Origin: Actinomycetes bacterium
GTDB taxonomy: Bacteria > Actinomycetota > Thermoleophilia > Solirubrobacterales > 70-9
Direction: 5' to 3'
Length of the DNA: 22,474 nt
NCBI GenBank assembly: GCA_023436605.1
Contig: JAEZIQ010000159.1
Span: 1-22,474, forward strand
The position numbers were made by a program, and so were the translations under genes. Below the pieces are notes generated by a model, which was given only the letters and a program-made list of their open reading frames with translations, had not been told where the DNA came from and made no database searches. Positions 7,267 through 16,680 of the stretch are shown in pieces; position 1 is the stretch's first letter, and each line of letters begins with the position of its first letter.

Positions 7267-7314
7267 AGTCTATTTCCTGAGACCGCATCTGACCGCTGAC
7301 CCGCGGGTTAGAGT
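7267..7314. promoter_or_regulatory. Divergent leaderless-type -10 boxes
   Basis: On the minus strand TAGACT (7272-7267) is six bases before the GTG at 7260. On the plus strand TAGAGT (7309-7314) is seven bases before the ATG at 7322. Neither gene has a Shine-Dalgarno, so both transcripts may start at the start codon. Confidence 0.45.
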
Positions 7315-7321
7315 TTCTGCA

Positions 7322-9025
7322 ATGTGGGGAGTCGGAAACTGGCGAGGGATAAGGCAAGCGGCAGGGCTGGCCCTGTTGGTCGCCGTTGCCGGTTCGCTCT
7401 TACTCACTTCTTCGGCCTCCGCGGCCTCATCACTATCCGGCCCGATCCGGGTCGCCGGGGCGGGCAAGCAATGGAAAGTGCTGCTCCCGCTCAAGCTGCC
7501 ACTGCTGACCTCGGGCCAGCGGGTGAACGGAAGAGTCACTCTCAACCTCCCGCGCGGAGAGTGGTCCTCGGCTTTGCAGTTCGTCGCGCATGGCGGGCCA
7601 CTGAGGCCCGGTGACCGGCGCGAGCACTTCACTTATGTCCAGGGTGTCGGTGTACCGCTGTCTGTGGCCCGGGCGGCCCTGAAGAGTCCTTCGAAGACCG
7701 GGGTCAGACTCCGGGTTAACTACCGGCTTCCGGTCCTTGGTGATTCCGGGGCTGCCGAAGGCTTTACGGCGACGCAGCGCCGGCTGCCGCGGGCGAGGGC
7801 CGGATTCTGCGAAACCCTGCCCCGGCTGGTGGTCAGACCGTCGCGTGACTCGGTTCGCAACTTCGCCCCGCCGACCTGTGGCCGAAAGCTGAACTGGCGG
7901 ATTGTGGAGACGCCCGACAAGGGGCGGGCGAGCCGGCAGGGGGAGAGGTTCGGGTTCTTGGCGACCGGTGAATCCGGGGCCGACGAGATCGTTATCGAAG
8001 GCTTCCTCAAGGGCCACGTGATGGCCCGCCAGCGGGTCCAGGTCCGGCTGATCGAGGGCGCCCCTTCGAAGGTTTCCGTCGTTGCGATGGGGGATTCGGT
8101 GACCGCCGGCTTCGGCTATTTCGGCAGCACCGGACAGCAGATGGGCATTACCCAGCTTCTCGACTGCAAGCCGGGGGCGACGGTGCTCAACGATGCCTGC
8201 TCGTCGAACTCGACCAACCGCAACAGTTCGGTCGGGGCCAAGCCGAATTATCTGCCCGACTTCGGTCTCTCACGGAACATTTCCTGGGCCGCCCAGTGGG
8301 CGAACCAGTACGGGATCACGAATTACAGGAACTACGCGGTAACCGGCTCGGCCCCGAGCGACTGGCTGACTGGAGGCCAATTCAACTCGACCCTTCAGTC
8401 GATCGAGGCCCAGAACCCCGACTACATCCTGATGACGATCGGCGCCAATCCGTTGCTCTCGGACGTTCTGTTCGGGCTCGGCAACATGGAATGCGCGCTC
8501 GAGTCCGACCTTTTCGGTGACTTCAGGGAATGCGTCCTGGACGCTTTCGAGGCGGTCAACCTCGACGACAACCTGAACTCGCTCTACTCGAACCTGGTCG
8601 CCAACACGACCTCCCGGATCGTGCTCATGCAGTACCACATCGCCGTGCCGGCGACCGCGCTTGCCTACAGCTCCGCCCAACTCGAGGCGATGACCGAATT
8701 GCTCAACGGTGTCATCGCCGAGGAGGCCGCGGAAGTGTCGTCGAGCCGGATCACCGTGGTTGCGCCGCCGCGGTTTGACGTCGGCATCGACATGGAGCCG
8801 CTTTACCCCTCGAAGTTCAGCTGTTCCTTTCTCGGCTACAAGGTCGATGGGCCGAGCGTCCAGTCGAGCGTGACCCAGAAGGAACTGTTGATCAATCATC
8901 CGCTCTCCTTCTGCTCGGGCCCGGCGATCGGTTCGCCCTGGATCATCAGTGGCGACACGGGCATCCACCCGAGCGCCACCGGCTACATGCAGATGGCCGG
9001 CCAGGTTCCGGCGCCGGGCTCCTGA
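7322..9025 (+). CDS. Secreted SGNH/GDSL-type hydrolase
   Basis: A 567-residue exported protein. A Sec signal (basic start, then GLALLVAVAGSLLL) ends near ASA|A at about residue 35. Residues 40-245 look beta-rich and have no family I can name. The hydrolase domain follows: block I MGDSVTAGFG with nucleophile Ser259, block II Gly in NYAVTGSAPSDW, block III TIGANPLLSD (Asn), and a C-terminal GDTGIHPSATGY with His549. The Asp there (545) is four residues before His instead of the usual three. Eight cysteines in the mature protein suggest disulfides outside the cell. It probably cleaves esters in lipid or polysaccharide. It is divergent from the MBL-like gene and 39 bp before msrA. Confidence 0.85.
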   Translation: MWGVGNWRGIRQAAGLALLVAVAGSLLLTSSASAASSLSGPIRVAGAGKQWKVLLPLKLPLLTSGQRVNGRVTLNLPRGEWSSALQFVAHGGPLRPGDRREHFTYVQGVGVPLSVARAALKSPSKTGVRLRVNYRLPVLGDSGAAEGFTATQRRLPRARAGFCETLPRLVVRPSRDSVRNFAPPTCGRKLNWRIVETPDKGRASRQGERFGFLATGESGADEIVIEGFLKGHVMARQRVQVRLIEGAPSKVSVVAMGDSVTAGFGYFGSTGQQMGITQLLDCKPGATVLNDACSSNSTNRNSSVGAKPNYLPDFGLSRNISWAAQWANQYGITNYRNYAVTGSAPSDWLTGGQFNSTLQSIEAQNPDYILMTIGANPLLSDVLFGLGNMECALESDLFGDFRECVLDAFEAVNLDDNLNSLYSNLVANTTSRIVLMQYHIAVPATALAYSSAQLEAMTELLNGVIAEEAAEVSSSRITVVAPPRFDVGIDMEPLYPSKFSCSFLGYKVDGPSVQSSVTQKELLINHPLSFCSGPAIGSPWIISGDTGIHPSATGYMQMAGQVPAPGS

Positions 9026-9029
9026 GGGC

Positions 9030-9058
9030 TTGAGCCGGGGGTAGCACCCGGGTACCAT
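9030..9058 (+). promoter_or_regulatory. msrA promoter (leaderless layout)
   Basis: TTGAGC (9030-9035), 17-base spacer, TACCAT (9053-9058), six bases, then the ATG at 9065. The -35 and spacing are near ideal for the main sigma factor, and no ribosome site precedes the ATG. Confidence 0.55.
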
Positions 9059-9064
9059 CGATAG

Positions 9065-9724
9065 ATGCTCTTCGGTCGCGACAAATCAACGATGCCCGCC
9101 CCGGAAGACGCGCTGCCGGGCCGATCCGACTACGCCTATCCGGTTCCGGAGAAACACACGGTGCTCGGCACACCGATCCAGGGACCGTTCCCGGAGGGGA
9201 TCGAGGTCGCGTACTTCGCTCTCGGCTGTTTCTGGGGAGCCGAACGGCTTTTCTGGAAACTGGACGGGGTTTACACGACCGCGGTCGGCTACCAGAACGG
9301 GTTCACTCCCTATCCGACCTACGAAGAGGTCTGTTCGGGTCGGACCGGCCACGCCGAAGCGGTGATGGTCGCCTTCAACCCGGACGAAATCAGCTACGGG
9401 CGTCTGCTCGAAGTCTTCTTCTCGGAACACGACCCCACCCAGGGGATGCGCCAGGGCAACGACATTGGCACCCAGTACCGCTCCGCAATCTTCACGACCA
9501 GCGAGAGCCAGCGGGAAGTCGCCGAGATGGCCCGCGAGACCTACCAGAAGGCGCTCAGCGAACGGGGGCTGGGGGAGATCACGACCGAGATCGAGGAGGC
9601 CGGCCCCTTCTATTACGCCGAAGGCCCCCATCAGCAGTACCTGGACAAAGTTCCGAACGGGTACTGCGGTCTGGCCGGGACGGGTGTGGCCTGTCAGGTG
9701 CCGCTGGCCGGCGGTCCGGCTTGA
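9065..9724 (+). CDS. msrA: Peptide-methionine (S)-S-oxide reductase
   Basis: A 219-residue MsrA that repairs oxidised methionine using thioredoxin-derived electrons, in the cytoplasm. The catalytic motif FALGCFWGAE carries nucleophile Cys55. GHAEAVMV, the HDPT motif and GTQYRSAIF are all present. Cys201 and Cys210 near the C-terminus match the resolving cysteines of the three-cysteine E. coli-type enzyme. Length and N-terminal extension also resemble E. coli MsrA (212). A second in-frame ATG at residue 10 exists, but the promoter layout supports the start at 9065. It stands as a single gene. Confidence 0.95.
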   Translation: MLFGRDKSTMPAPEDALPGRSDYAYPVPEKHTVLGTPIQGPFPEGIEVAYFALGCFWGAERLFWKLDGVYTTAVGYQNGFTPYPTYEEVCSGRTGHAEAVMVAFNPDEISYGRLLEVFFSEHDPTQGMRQGNDIGTQYRSAIFTTSESQREVAEMARETYQKALSERGLGEITTEIEEAGPFYYAEGPHQQYLDKVPNGYCGLAGTGVACQVPLAGGPA

Positions 9725-9786
9725 GCAGAAAACCGGTCCGGGTTGTCCCGAGCACCGGGAACGGGTCCTTTCACCCGGTCATAAAT

Positions 9787-9792
9787 TAGGAT
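9787..9792 (+). promoter_or_regulatory. Candidate -10 box of GT-C gene
   Basis: TAGGAT would place the transcript start near 9799, giving a leader of about 26 bases that includes AGGA (9817-9820) five bases before the TTG start. No clear -35. Confidence 0.35.
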
Positions 9793-9825
9793 TCTCGCGG
9801 TGCCAACCCTGTCTACAGGACGGCT

Positions 9826-12123
9826 TTGACCCCGTCCCTTGCCTCATACATCGCCGGAGTCCTCCAGATCGTCGTCATTTGCGGCGCGACCTGGTACGGG
9901 TCCTGGTGGCTCAGGCGATGGATCGTGCCCGAATTCTCGGGGGCGCTCGCACGCCTTTCCGAACTCACGATCGCCTTCGCGCTTTTCACCATTTCGCTTG
10001 AGCTGATCGGGTCATTCGGCCTGCTGAAGGAAGTCTGGATCACCGTCGCCTGTGTCGTGATCCCGCTGATCGGGGCGGGTCTCGCGTACCGCTTCGCGCC
10101 CCGGGACGTAGAACAGATCGAGGCCCCCCAGGTCCCGACCTGGGCCATGCTCGTGGCGGTGGGAGTCGCTTCCTGGGTCGTGGCCGAATGGGCGTTCCCG
10201 ACCCAGCTCAGTCTCGACCAGGGCATGTTCGGCGGCGATACGACCTGGTACCACATGCCGGCGGCCGCCCGGTTCATCCAGGACGCGTCGATCATCCCGC
10301 TCCATTTCACCGATGCCCTCCGGCTGGCGGTCTGGTTCTACCCGCAGAACTCGGAGCTGATGCACGGTGCCCTGATGGGCCTGATGGACAGCGACTGGCT
10401 TTCGCCGGTGTTCAACATGCTGCCGCTCGGCATCGCCCTGCTGGCCTGCTGGTGCGTGGGCCGGCCCTACAAGGTCGGGCCGGCCACCCTGGTCGCCGGG
10501 GCGATCCTGCTTTCGGCCGGGGTGATGATCGAGACCCAGCCGGGCGAGGGCCGCAACGACATCGTCTGTTTCGCCTTCCTGATCGCCTTCGTCGCTTTCC
10601 TGATCAACGGACATCAGCGCCACGCACCGAAGTTCGGCGCGGTCGACGAGAAGCCGGACCCGAACGCTCCACTGCTCGACAAGGGGCCATTGATCCTTGC
10701 CGGAATCGCCGCCGGTCTGGCGATCTCGATGAAGGTCTCGATGCTGGCTCCGATCGGGGTGATCCTGATCGGAATGATCCTGATCAGCGGTCGCAAGCGC
10801 TGGCTGACCACGACTCTCTGCCTCGGTCTGCCGATGCTGCTGGTCGGCGGCTACTGGTACGTGCGGGCGATGATCTACACCGGGGGCAACCCGGTGCCGG
10901 CGATCGGCTGGGGTCCGCTTCACCTGCCGCAGCCCGACCAGATGCCGCTCGATCCGCGGCCCCGCTTTTCGGTCGCCCACTACATCACCGACCCGAGCAT
11001 CTACCGCTGGTGGTTCTTCCCGCGGCTCGACGACGCCTTCGGCATCCTCTTTCCGCTGATCCTGATCATGCTGGCTGCGGCGGCACTGTGGCTGGTCTTC
11101 AAGTCGCGAAACAAGATCGTCCGCGTGATCTCGGCCGCGGCCCTGATCACCGCGATCGTCTACGTCTTCACGCCGCTTACCGCGGCCGGTCAGGAGTTCC
11201 AGCCCCGCGGCTTCTTCACCAACACCCGTTACCTGCTGCCTGGGCTTCTGCTCGCCGCCGTGGTCCTGCCGCTGATCCGGCAGTTGCGTGAACCGGAGGA
11301 ACGGGCGAAGAAGGTCCTGATCTTCCTCACGGCGGTCTTCGCGATCACCGTCCTGACTTCGCCCAAGTGGTATCCGAGTTTCCTTCCGGGCGCGATCTTC
11401 CTGACCATCCTGATCGTCTGGGCTCCGGTCGGCCTGAGCTGGATGAAGGAACACACCAGCGTTCCCCGTAGCGTGATCATCGGCTGCGTCGGCGCGCTCG
11501 TCCTGATCGCGGCGATCTGGGGGCGCGGGGAAGAGGTGGGCTATGCCGAGAAGCACTACACCCGCACCACGCTCTTCCTCCAGGAAGGCGGGCCGCAGGA
11601 TGCCTTCGCCTACACCCGCGATCTCCGGAACAAGCGGATTGCCCTGGCCGGATCGGGCGAGATCTTCTTCGGTCAGTACGGCTTCTACGGGGTCGATCGC
11701 TCCAACCACGTTCAGTACATCGGCGAAGAAGGTGACAACGGCACCTACCGCTTGATCGGCAACTGCCGCCAGTTCATCGACAAGGTGAACGAGGGCAACT
11801 ACGACTTCATCATCACCAGCGAGTACACCCAGGATTCAGCTTCGGCCGACTACTGGTATCCGGTCCGGGCCTGGATCGACGGCGATCCCGCGGTCGACCT
11901 GGTCGTGGCGGAGGAAGACATCACTCCGCAGCCGGACTATGTCTACAAGATCAATGGCAAGCTCGACCCGGACCGCTGCGACAAGCTTGATCAGGCCGAG
12001 ATCTACGAGGTCAGAAACGAAGCCCTGAAGGAACAGGCCGAAGCCGAAGCCGAGGCGGAAGCGGAAGCCGCAGCGGAGGAAGCCGCCCAAGCTTCCGGCA
12101 AGGACTCCGAGGATTCGCAGTAA
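9826..12123 (+). CDS. Polytopic membrane protein, GT-C glycosyltransferase-like
   Basis: A 765-residue protein with roughly 10-13 hydrophobic segments over residues 8-580, then a soluble region. The loop after the first helices reads GGDTTWYHMPAAARFIQ (about 136-152). Asp138 and His143 match the acidic 'D-x-x-x-YHLP' loop of PMT/ArnT-like GT-C enzymes, which move sugars from polyprenyl-phosphate carriers outside the membrane. A second clue is FFTNTRYLLPGLLLA (about 465-479), common late in these proteins. The C-terminal part (about 590-735) is soluble and ends in an (Ala-Glu)-rich tail. The start is TTG with AGGA five bases upstream; no better in-frame start is present. Acceptor unknown; GT-C activity is inferred. 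Confidence 0.72.
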   Translation: MTPSLASYIAGVLQIVVICGATWYGSWWLRRWIVPEFSGALARLSELTIAFALFTISLELIGSFGLLKEVWITVACVVIPLIGAGLAYRFAPRDVEQIEAPQVPTWAMLVAVGVASWVVAEWAFPTQLSLDQGMFGGDTTWYHMPAAARFIQDASIIPLHFTDALRLAVWFYPQNSELMHGALMGLMDSDWLSPVFNMLPLGIALLACWCVGRPYKVGPATLVAGAILLSAGVMIETQPGEGRNDIVCFAFLIAFVAFLINGHQRHAPKFGAVDEKPDPNAPLLDKGPLILAGIAAGLAISMKVSMLAPIGVILIGMILISGRKRWLTTTLCLGLPMLLVGGYWYVRAMIYTGGNPVPAIGWGPLHLPQPDQMPLDPRPRFSVAHYITDPSIYRWWFFPRLDDAFGILFPLILIMLAAAALWLVFKSRNKIVRVISAAALITAIVYVFTPLTAAGQEFQPRGFFTNTRYLLPGLLLAAVVLPLIRQLREPEERAKKVLIFLTAVFAITVLTSPKWYPSFLPGAIFLTILIVWAPVGLSWMKEHTSVPRSVIIGCVGALVLIAAIWGRGEEVGYAEKHYTRTTLFLQEGGPQDAFAYTRDLRNKRIALAGSGEIFFGQYGFYGVDRSNHVQYIGEEGDNGTYRLIGNCRQFIDKVNEGNYDFIITSEYTQDSASADYWYPVRAWIDGDPAVDLVVAEEDITPQPDYVYKINGKLDPDRCDKLDQAEIYEVRNEALKEQAEAEAEAEAEAAAEEAAQASGKDSEDSQ
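12037..12096 (+). repeat. Ala-Glu codon repeat in GT-C gene tail
   Basis: Imperfect hexamer repeats of GCC/GCG plus GAA/GAG encode an alternating (Ala-Glu) run followed by AAAEEAAQA. This acidic tail is likely helical or disordered and may vary in length between strains. Confidence 0.7.
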
Positions 12124-12171
12124 CCACTTCGGCGCGGCCTCGCCGTCGAACGGCTAACTTCAAAGCCACCC

Positions 12172-13439
<1,268 letters not shown>

Positions 13440-13529
13440 GCGAAGTGAGGGAGAGGAATCTCGCAGCCACGCTAGCAACCCTCTGAGTTCTGCTTCCGAC
13501 CTGGTCTCGGCGAAATGTTACTTAACCTA

Positions 13530-13545
13530 GTTCAATATCTTGAAC
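13530..13545. promoter_or_regulatory. Perfect 6-bp-arm palindrome, candidate operator
   Basis: GTTCAA-TATC-TTGAAC lies in an AT-rich stretch between the divergent MFS and coiled-coil/HTH genes. The arms face the opposite way to a LexA box (GAAC-N4-GTTC). A TATAGT at 13571-13576 may be the -10 of the coiled-coil/HTH gene, putting this palindrome just upstream of its core promoter. Confidence 0.45.
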
Positions 13546-13640
13546 ATGACATTGACCTATTAAGTTTGGTTATAGTCATGAAAAGGTCGGAAGCATGAAG
13601 TTGTCTGGCGGGTACATGACTAAGAACATCAGGAGACAAC

Positions 13641-14096
13641 ATGTCAAGCATTGAAGACGCAATTCAGCAACTTGAAACTTCAGCCTCGAAGCTCAAGCAA
13701 CTCTCGGTTGAGGAAAGCCGTGCGATTCGCGATGCAGTGAAGGAAGCGACCAAGGAAGCCACCGCCAAGGTCAAGGCCGAGTACAAGGAAAAGAAGGACC
13801 AGGCCCGCAAGGAAGCCAAGGATGCCGAGAAGGCGATCAAGGATGCCCAGGCCCGGATCCAGAAGGCCCTTGGCTCCGAGAAGGCCACCGGCGGCACTTC
13901 TGGCGGTACTCGCGCCAAACGGGGCGAGCGTGAAGCCCAGTTCGTCGCTTACGTCAAGGAGAACCCTGGTTCCAAGCTGGCCGACATCGCCCGCGGGATT
14001 GGTGTCCAGAACAGCGCGGCCAACGGTCTCGCCAAGAAGGCTGTGGCCGCAGGAAAAGTGAAGAAGAGCGCCGAGAAGACTTACACCGCCGTCTGA
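13641..14096 (+). CDS. Small coiled-coil plus winged-helix DNA-binding protein
   Basis: A 151-residue basic protein with three parts. Residues 3-78 form a long Ala/Lys/Glu-rich helix, probably a coiled coil. Residues 80-92 are a Gly/Thr/Lys/Arg linker (GGTSGGTRAKRG). Residues 95-150 look like a compact helix-turn-helix: EAQFVAYVKENPGSKLADIA, then GVQNSAANGLAKKAVAAGKV. I do not recognise a named family. The shape suggests a nucleoid-associated or H1-like protein that oligomerises by its N-terminus. The start is fixed by AGGAG six bases upstream. It is monocistronic with an AT-rich promoter region and a strong terminator, as expected of a highly expressed gene. Abundance and DNA binding are inferred. 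Confidence 0.72.
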   Translation: MSSIEDAIQQLETSASKLKQLSVEESRAIRDAVKEATKEATAKVKAEYKEKKDQARKEAKDAEKAIKDAQARIQKALGSEKATGGTSGGTRAKRGEREAQFVAYVKENPGSKLADIARGIGVQNSAANGLAKKAVAAGKVKKSAEKTYTAV

Positions 14097-14118
14097 ACTT
14101 CAGCTTCAATTGAAATGT

Positions 14119-14142
14119 AAGGGCCCGCTCTGGCGGGCCCTT
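14119..14142. terminator. Strong hairpin terminator between convergent genes
   Basis: AAGGGCCCGC, loop TCTG, GCGGGCCCTT: a perfect 10-bp stem followed by T-rich sequence (TTTCATTGTT) on the plus strand. It ends the coiled-coil/HTH gene and probably also serves the minus-strand alcohol dehydrogenase, whose stop is at 14150. Confidence 0.88.
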
Positions 14143-14149
14143 TCATTGT

Positions 14150-15277
14150 TCAGTCGAAGATGACGATTTGACGTACCGCTTCGCCCCGGGCCAGTCGATC
14201 GAACCCGGCGTTGATTTCCGACGGTTTGAGCCGGTGGCTGAGTAGTTTCTCAACCGGCATCTCACCTTCCCGGTACATACGGATGAACTCGGGAATGTCG
14301 CGTCGGGGCACACATGACCCCAGGTATGAACCTTTGAGAGTCCTTTCCTCGGCCACGAGCGAGATCGCCGGGATCTCCAGCTTGCGACTGGGGTGGGGGA
14401 GTCCGGCGGTCACGGTGGTGCCACCTCGTCCCGTCGCCGCGTAGGCCTCGGCCAGAACGTTCTCGTTGCCAACCGTTTCGACGGCGAGGTCAACACCGCC
14501 GGTCGCCTCGCGAATCCGCTCGACCGCGTCCGGTCCGGCGGGCACGACCAGGTCGGCCCCGAGTTCGCGGGCCAGGTCAAGTTTGGATTCCACCGTGTCG
14601 ACCGCAACCAGGGTGTCCGGGTTCTGGGACTTCGCGGCCAGCAGGGCGGCAAGTCCGACGCCGCCGAGCCCGAATATCGCGATCGACCGGGCGGGCAGGG
14701 CGGAAGCACCGGTATTGAGGACGGCCCCAGCACCGGTCAGCACCGCACAGCCGAAAAGGGCGGCGATGTCAAAGGGCAAATCGTCCGGAACCTTGACCGC
14801 CGAGTGGGCCGAGACGACCGCATGATCGGCGAGCGCCGAAACACCCAGGTGATGGTGAACCTCGGTGCCGCTCCCTTCGAAAAGCCGGATGTGCCCGCCC
14901 AGCAGGGTCCCTTCGGCGTTCGCGGTGCCACCCGGCTCGCAGAGCGCCGGTCGCTCGGATTGGCAGAAATGGCACTCGCCACAGGCCGGCACGAAAGCGA
15001 GAACTACGTGGTCACCCTCGACGAACCCGTGCTCGCCGGGGCCGACGGCAACGACTTCACCCGCCGCTTCGTGGCCGAGCGCCATCGGCATGACCCGGGG
15101 CCGCTGGCCGGTGATCACCGACAGGTCGGAATGGCAGAGGCCGGCTGCCCGGATCCGGATCAGGAGTTCTCCCTCGCCCGGACCTTCGAGGTCCAGTTCG
15201 ACCCGCTCCAGCGGCTCGGTCTCGGCAAAGGGCGATGGCAGTCCCATCTCCCGCAAAACGGTTGCCTTGGTCTTCAT
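14150..15277 (-). CDS. Zinc-dependent NAD alcohol dehydrogenase
   Basis: A 375-residue medium-chain dehydrogenase close in length to class III/AdhC-type enzymes. Catalytic zinc ligands are Cys48 (GLCHSD), His69 (LGHEAAGE) and Cys177 (FGCAVLTGAGA). The structural zinc site is Cys99, 102, 105 and 113 (ACGECHFCQSERPALC). The coenzyme fold has GLGGVG (203-208), and the acidic Asp227 after the second strand favours NAD+ over NADP+. It would oxidise an alcohol or reduce an aldehyde in the cytoplasm. The start has a strong GGAGGTGA site and shares ATGA with the upstream thioesterase stop, so the two are coupled and may handle the same acyl or aldehyde compound. Confidence 0.93.
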   Translation of the reverse strand: MKTKATVLREMGLPSPFAETEPLERVELDLEGPGEGELLIRIRAAGLCHSDLSVITGQRPRVMPMALGHEAAGEVVAVGPGEHGFVEGDHVVLAFVPACGECHFCQSERPALCEPGGTANAEGTLLGGHIRLFEGSGTEVHHHLGVSALADHAVVSAHSAVKVPDDLPFDIAALFGCAVLTGAGAVLNTGASALPARSIAIFGLGGVGLAALLAAKSQNPDTLVAVDTVESKLDLARELGADLVVPAGPDAVERIREATGGVDLAVETVGNENVLAEAYAATGRGGTTVTAGLPHPSRKLEIPAISLVAEERTLKGSYLGSCVPRRDIPEFIRMYREGEMPVEKLLSHRLKPSEINAGFDRLARGEAVRQIVIFD

Positions 15278-15708
15278 GGGGTCACCTCCAGTTTCTCGAG
15301 TGCCGATCGGATCGGGTCCGGGACCCCGGCAGGTCGTCTGCTGTCCCGGTCGACGAAGACGTGAACGAACCAGCCCTCGGCCAGAGGATCACCTTCGGCG
15401 TTGAAGAGGCCGATCTCGTACCGGACCGACGAATTGCCGAGATGGCCGACGCGGAGTCCCGCTTCGACCGATTCGGGAAAGGCGATGGCCGCGAGGAAGC
15501 TGCAGTGGGATTCGGCGCAGACCCCGATCGTGTCCCCCTTATGGATGTCGAGCCCGCCGGCGGTGATCAGGTACTGGTTGATCACGGTGTCGAAGTACGA
15601 GTAGTACTCGACGTTGTTGACATGGCCATAGATGTCGTTGTCTTTCCAGCGGGTCGGGATTGTGAGGAAGTGGGGGTACCCGTCCCGGTCCGGGGCAGTT
15701 TCGGTCAT
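15274..15708 (-). CDS. Acyl-CoA thioesterase, YbgC/FcbC-like hot-dog
   Basis: A 144-residue hot-dog protein. The signature RWKDNDIYGHVNNVEYYSYF (about 20-39) contains the catalytic Asp (23 or 25) and the GHVNN turn typical of 4HBT/YbgC enzymes that cleave short or aromatic acyl-CoA. The start at 15708 is chosen because a GATAAT lies six bases upstream and the domain begins soon after; the frame extends to 15825 but that extra part is low-complexity, overlaps the divergent exporter gene start and has no ribosome site. The stop overlaps the alcohol dehydrogenase start (ATGA). Confidence 0.87.
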   Translation of the reverse strand: MTETAPDRDGYPHFLTIPTRWKDNDIYGHVNNVEYYSYFDTVINQYLITAGGLDIHKGDTIGVCAESHCSFLAAIAFPESVEAGLRVGHLGNSSVRYEIGLFNAEGDPLAEGWFVHVFVDRDSRRPAGVPDPIRSALEKLEVTP

Positions 15709-15714
15709 GGGCGG

Positions 15715-15720
15715 ATTATC
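15715..15720 (-). promoter_or_regulatory. Candidate -10 box of thioesterase-adh operon
   Basis: GATAAT on the minus strand, six bases before the ATG at 15708, with no Shine-Dalgarno. This is the leaderless layout seen at msrA and fabD. No clear -35. Confidence 0.45.
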
Positions 15721-15801
15721 GCGGAGCGACAAAAAGGCGTTGTGTTGCGGCGGCGATCCCGTCGCTCGGCAGCGATTCCTCTGTGGTGATTCACTGCCCC
15801 G

Positions 15802-16680
15802 ATGGCCTACTCCGAGCAGAGTCACCTCTCTCCGTCGCTGCCGGCGGTCGCGATGGTGCTGGGATCGATCAGCTCGATCCAGGTCGGAGCGGCGCTGGCG
15901 ACGGGCCTCTTCGACGAAGTCGGGGCGATGGGGGTCACTTTTCTCAGGACCTTCATTTCGGCCGGACTTCTGGTGGCGATCTGGCGCCCGAGCTTTCGGC
16001 TGAGTCGCGAAGAAACCAGGATCGCCCTCCTTTTCGGTGCCGTCGTGGCCGCGATGAACCTGACCTTCTACGAGTCGATCGACCGGATTCCGCTGGGAAT
16101 CGCCGTCACCTTCGAGTTCATCGGCCCTCTGGGCGTTGCCCTGATCACGTCACGCCGTCGCCGGGATCTGATCTGGGTGGCGATGGCGGCAGCTGGCATC
16201 GTGCTGCTTTCGGGTGGGATCGGCGATGAGGGGATCGCCCTCCTGGGTGTTCTCCTGGCGCTCGTCGCCGGCTTCTTCTGGGGCTGCTACATCCTGCTCG
16301 CCAAGAAGGTCGGTGAAAAGTTCGCCGGGGGGCAGGGCCTGGCGATCGCGATGGTCTTCTCGACCGTGTTTTGCGCTCCTTTTGGGATCACCGACGGGGG
16401 CTCGGAGCTGGTCGGACTCACGGTCCTCGCCGTCGGCGTCCTGGTCGCGATCATGAGCACGGCCCTTCCGCTCTCGCTCGAGATGGAAGCTCTGCGCCGG
16501 CTTCCCTCCAACGTGTTCGGGGTGATGATGAGCCTCGAACCGGCCATGGCCGCACTGGTCGGATTCCTGTTGCTATCCCAGGGGCTTTCGGTCGCCCAGA
16601 TCGCGGCGATCGCCCTGGTCGTGGCTGCCTCGGCGGGAGCGCTCTCCTCGAGTCGGGCTCCAGCGCCGGTCGAGCCTTAG
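15802..16680 (+). CDS. EamA-family exporter, RhtA-like
   Basis: A 292-residue drug/metabolite transporter with about 10 membrane helices in two EamA repeats. Several segments follow the RhtA threonine/homoserine exporter pattern as I recall it: GSISSIQVGAALATGLFDEVGA near the start, RIPLGIAVTFEFIGPLGVAL mid-protein, and LPLSLEMEALRRLPSNVFG followed by MSLEPAMAALVGF late. It would export amino acids or related metabolites by proton exchange; the substrate is not proven. It is divergent from the thioesterase-adh pair (93-bp gap). Its stop directly abuts the stop of the convergent GlsB-like gene with no spacer. Confidence 0.87.
   Translation: MAYSEQSHLSPSLPAVAMVLGSISSIQVGAALATGLFDEVGAMGVTFLRTFISAGLLVAIWRPSFRLSREETRIALLFGAVVAAMNLTFYESIDRIPLGIAVTFEFIGPLGVALITSRRRRDLIWVAMAAAGIVLLSGGIGDEGIALLGVLLALVAGFFWGCYILLAKKVGEKFAGGQGLAIAMVFSTVFCAPFGITDGGSELVGLTVLAVGVLVAIMSTALPLSLEMEALRRLPSNVFGVMMSLEPAMAALVGFLLLSQGLSVAQIAAIALVVAASAGALSSSRAPAPVEP

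Noticed and set aside
10012..11709. 565-codon minus-strand frame opposite the GT-C gene
   Set aside because: High-GC shadow: rich in Arg/Asp/Gln/His, no domain or ribosome site; the plus strand has clear membrane helices.
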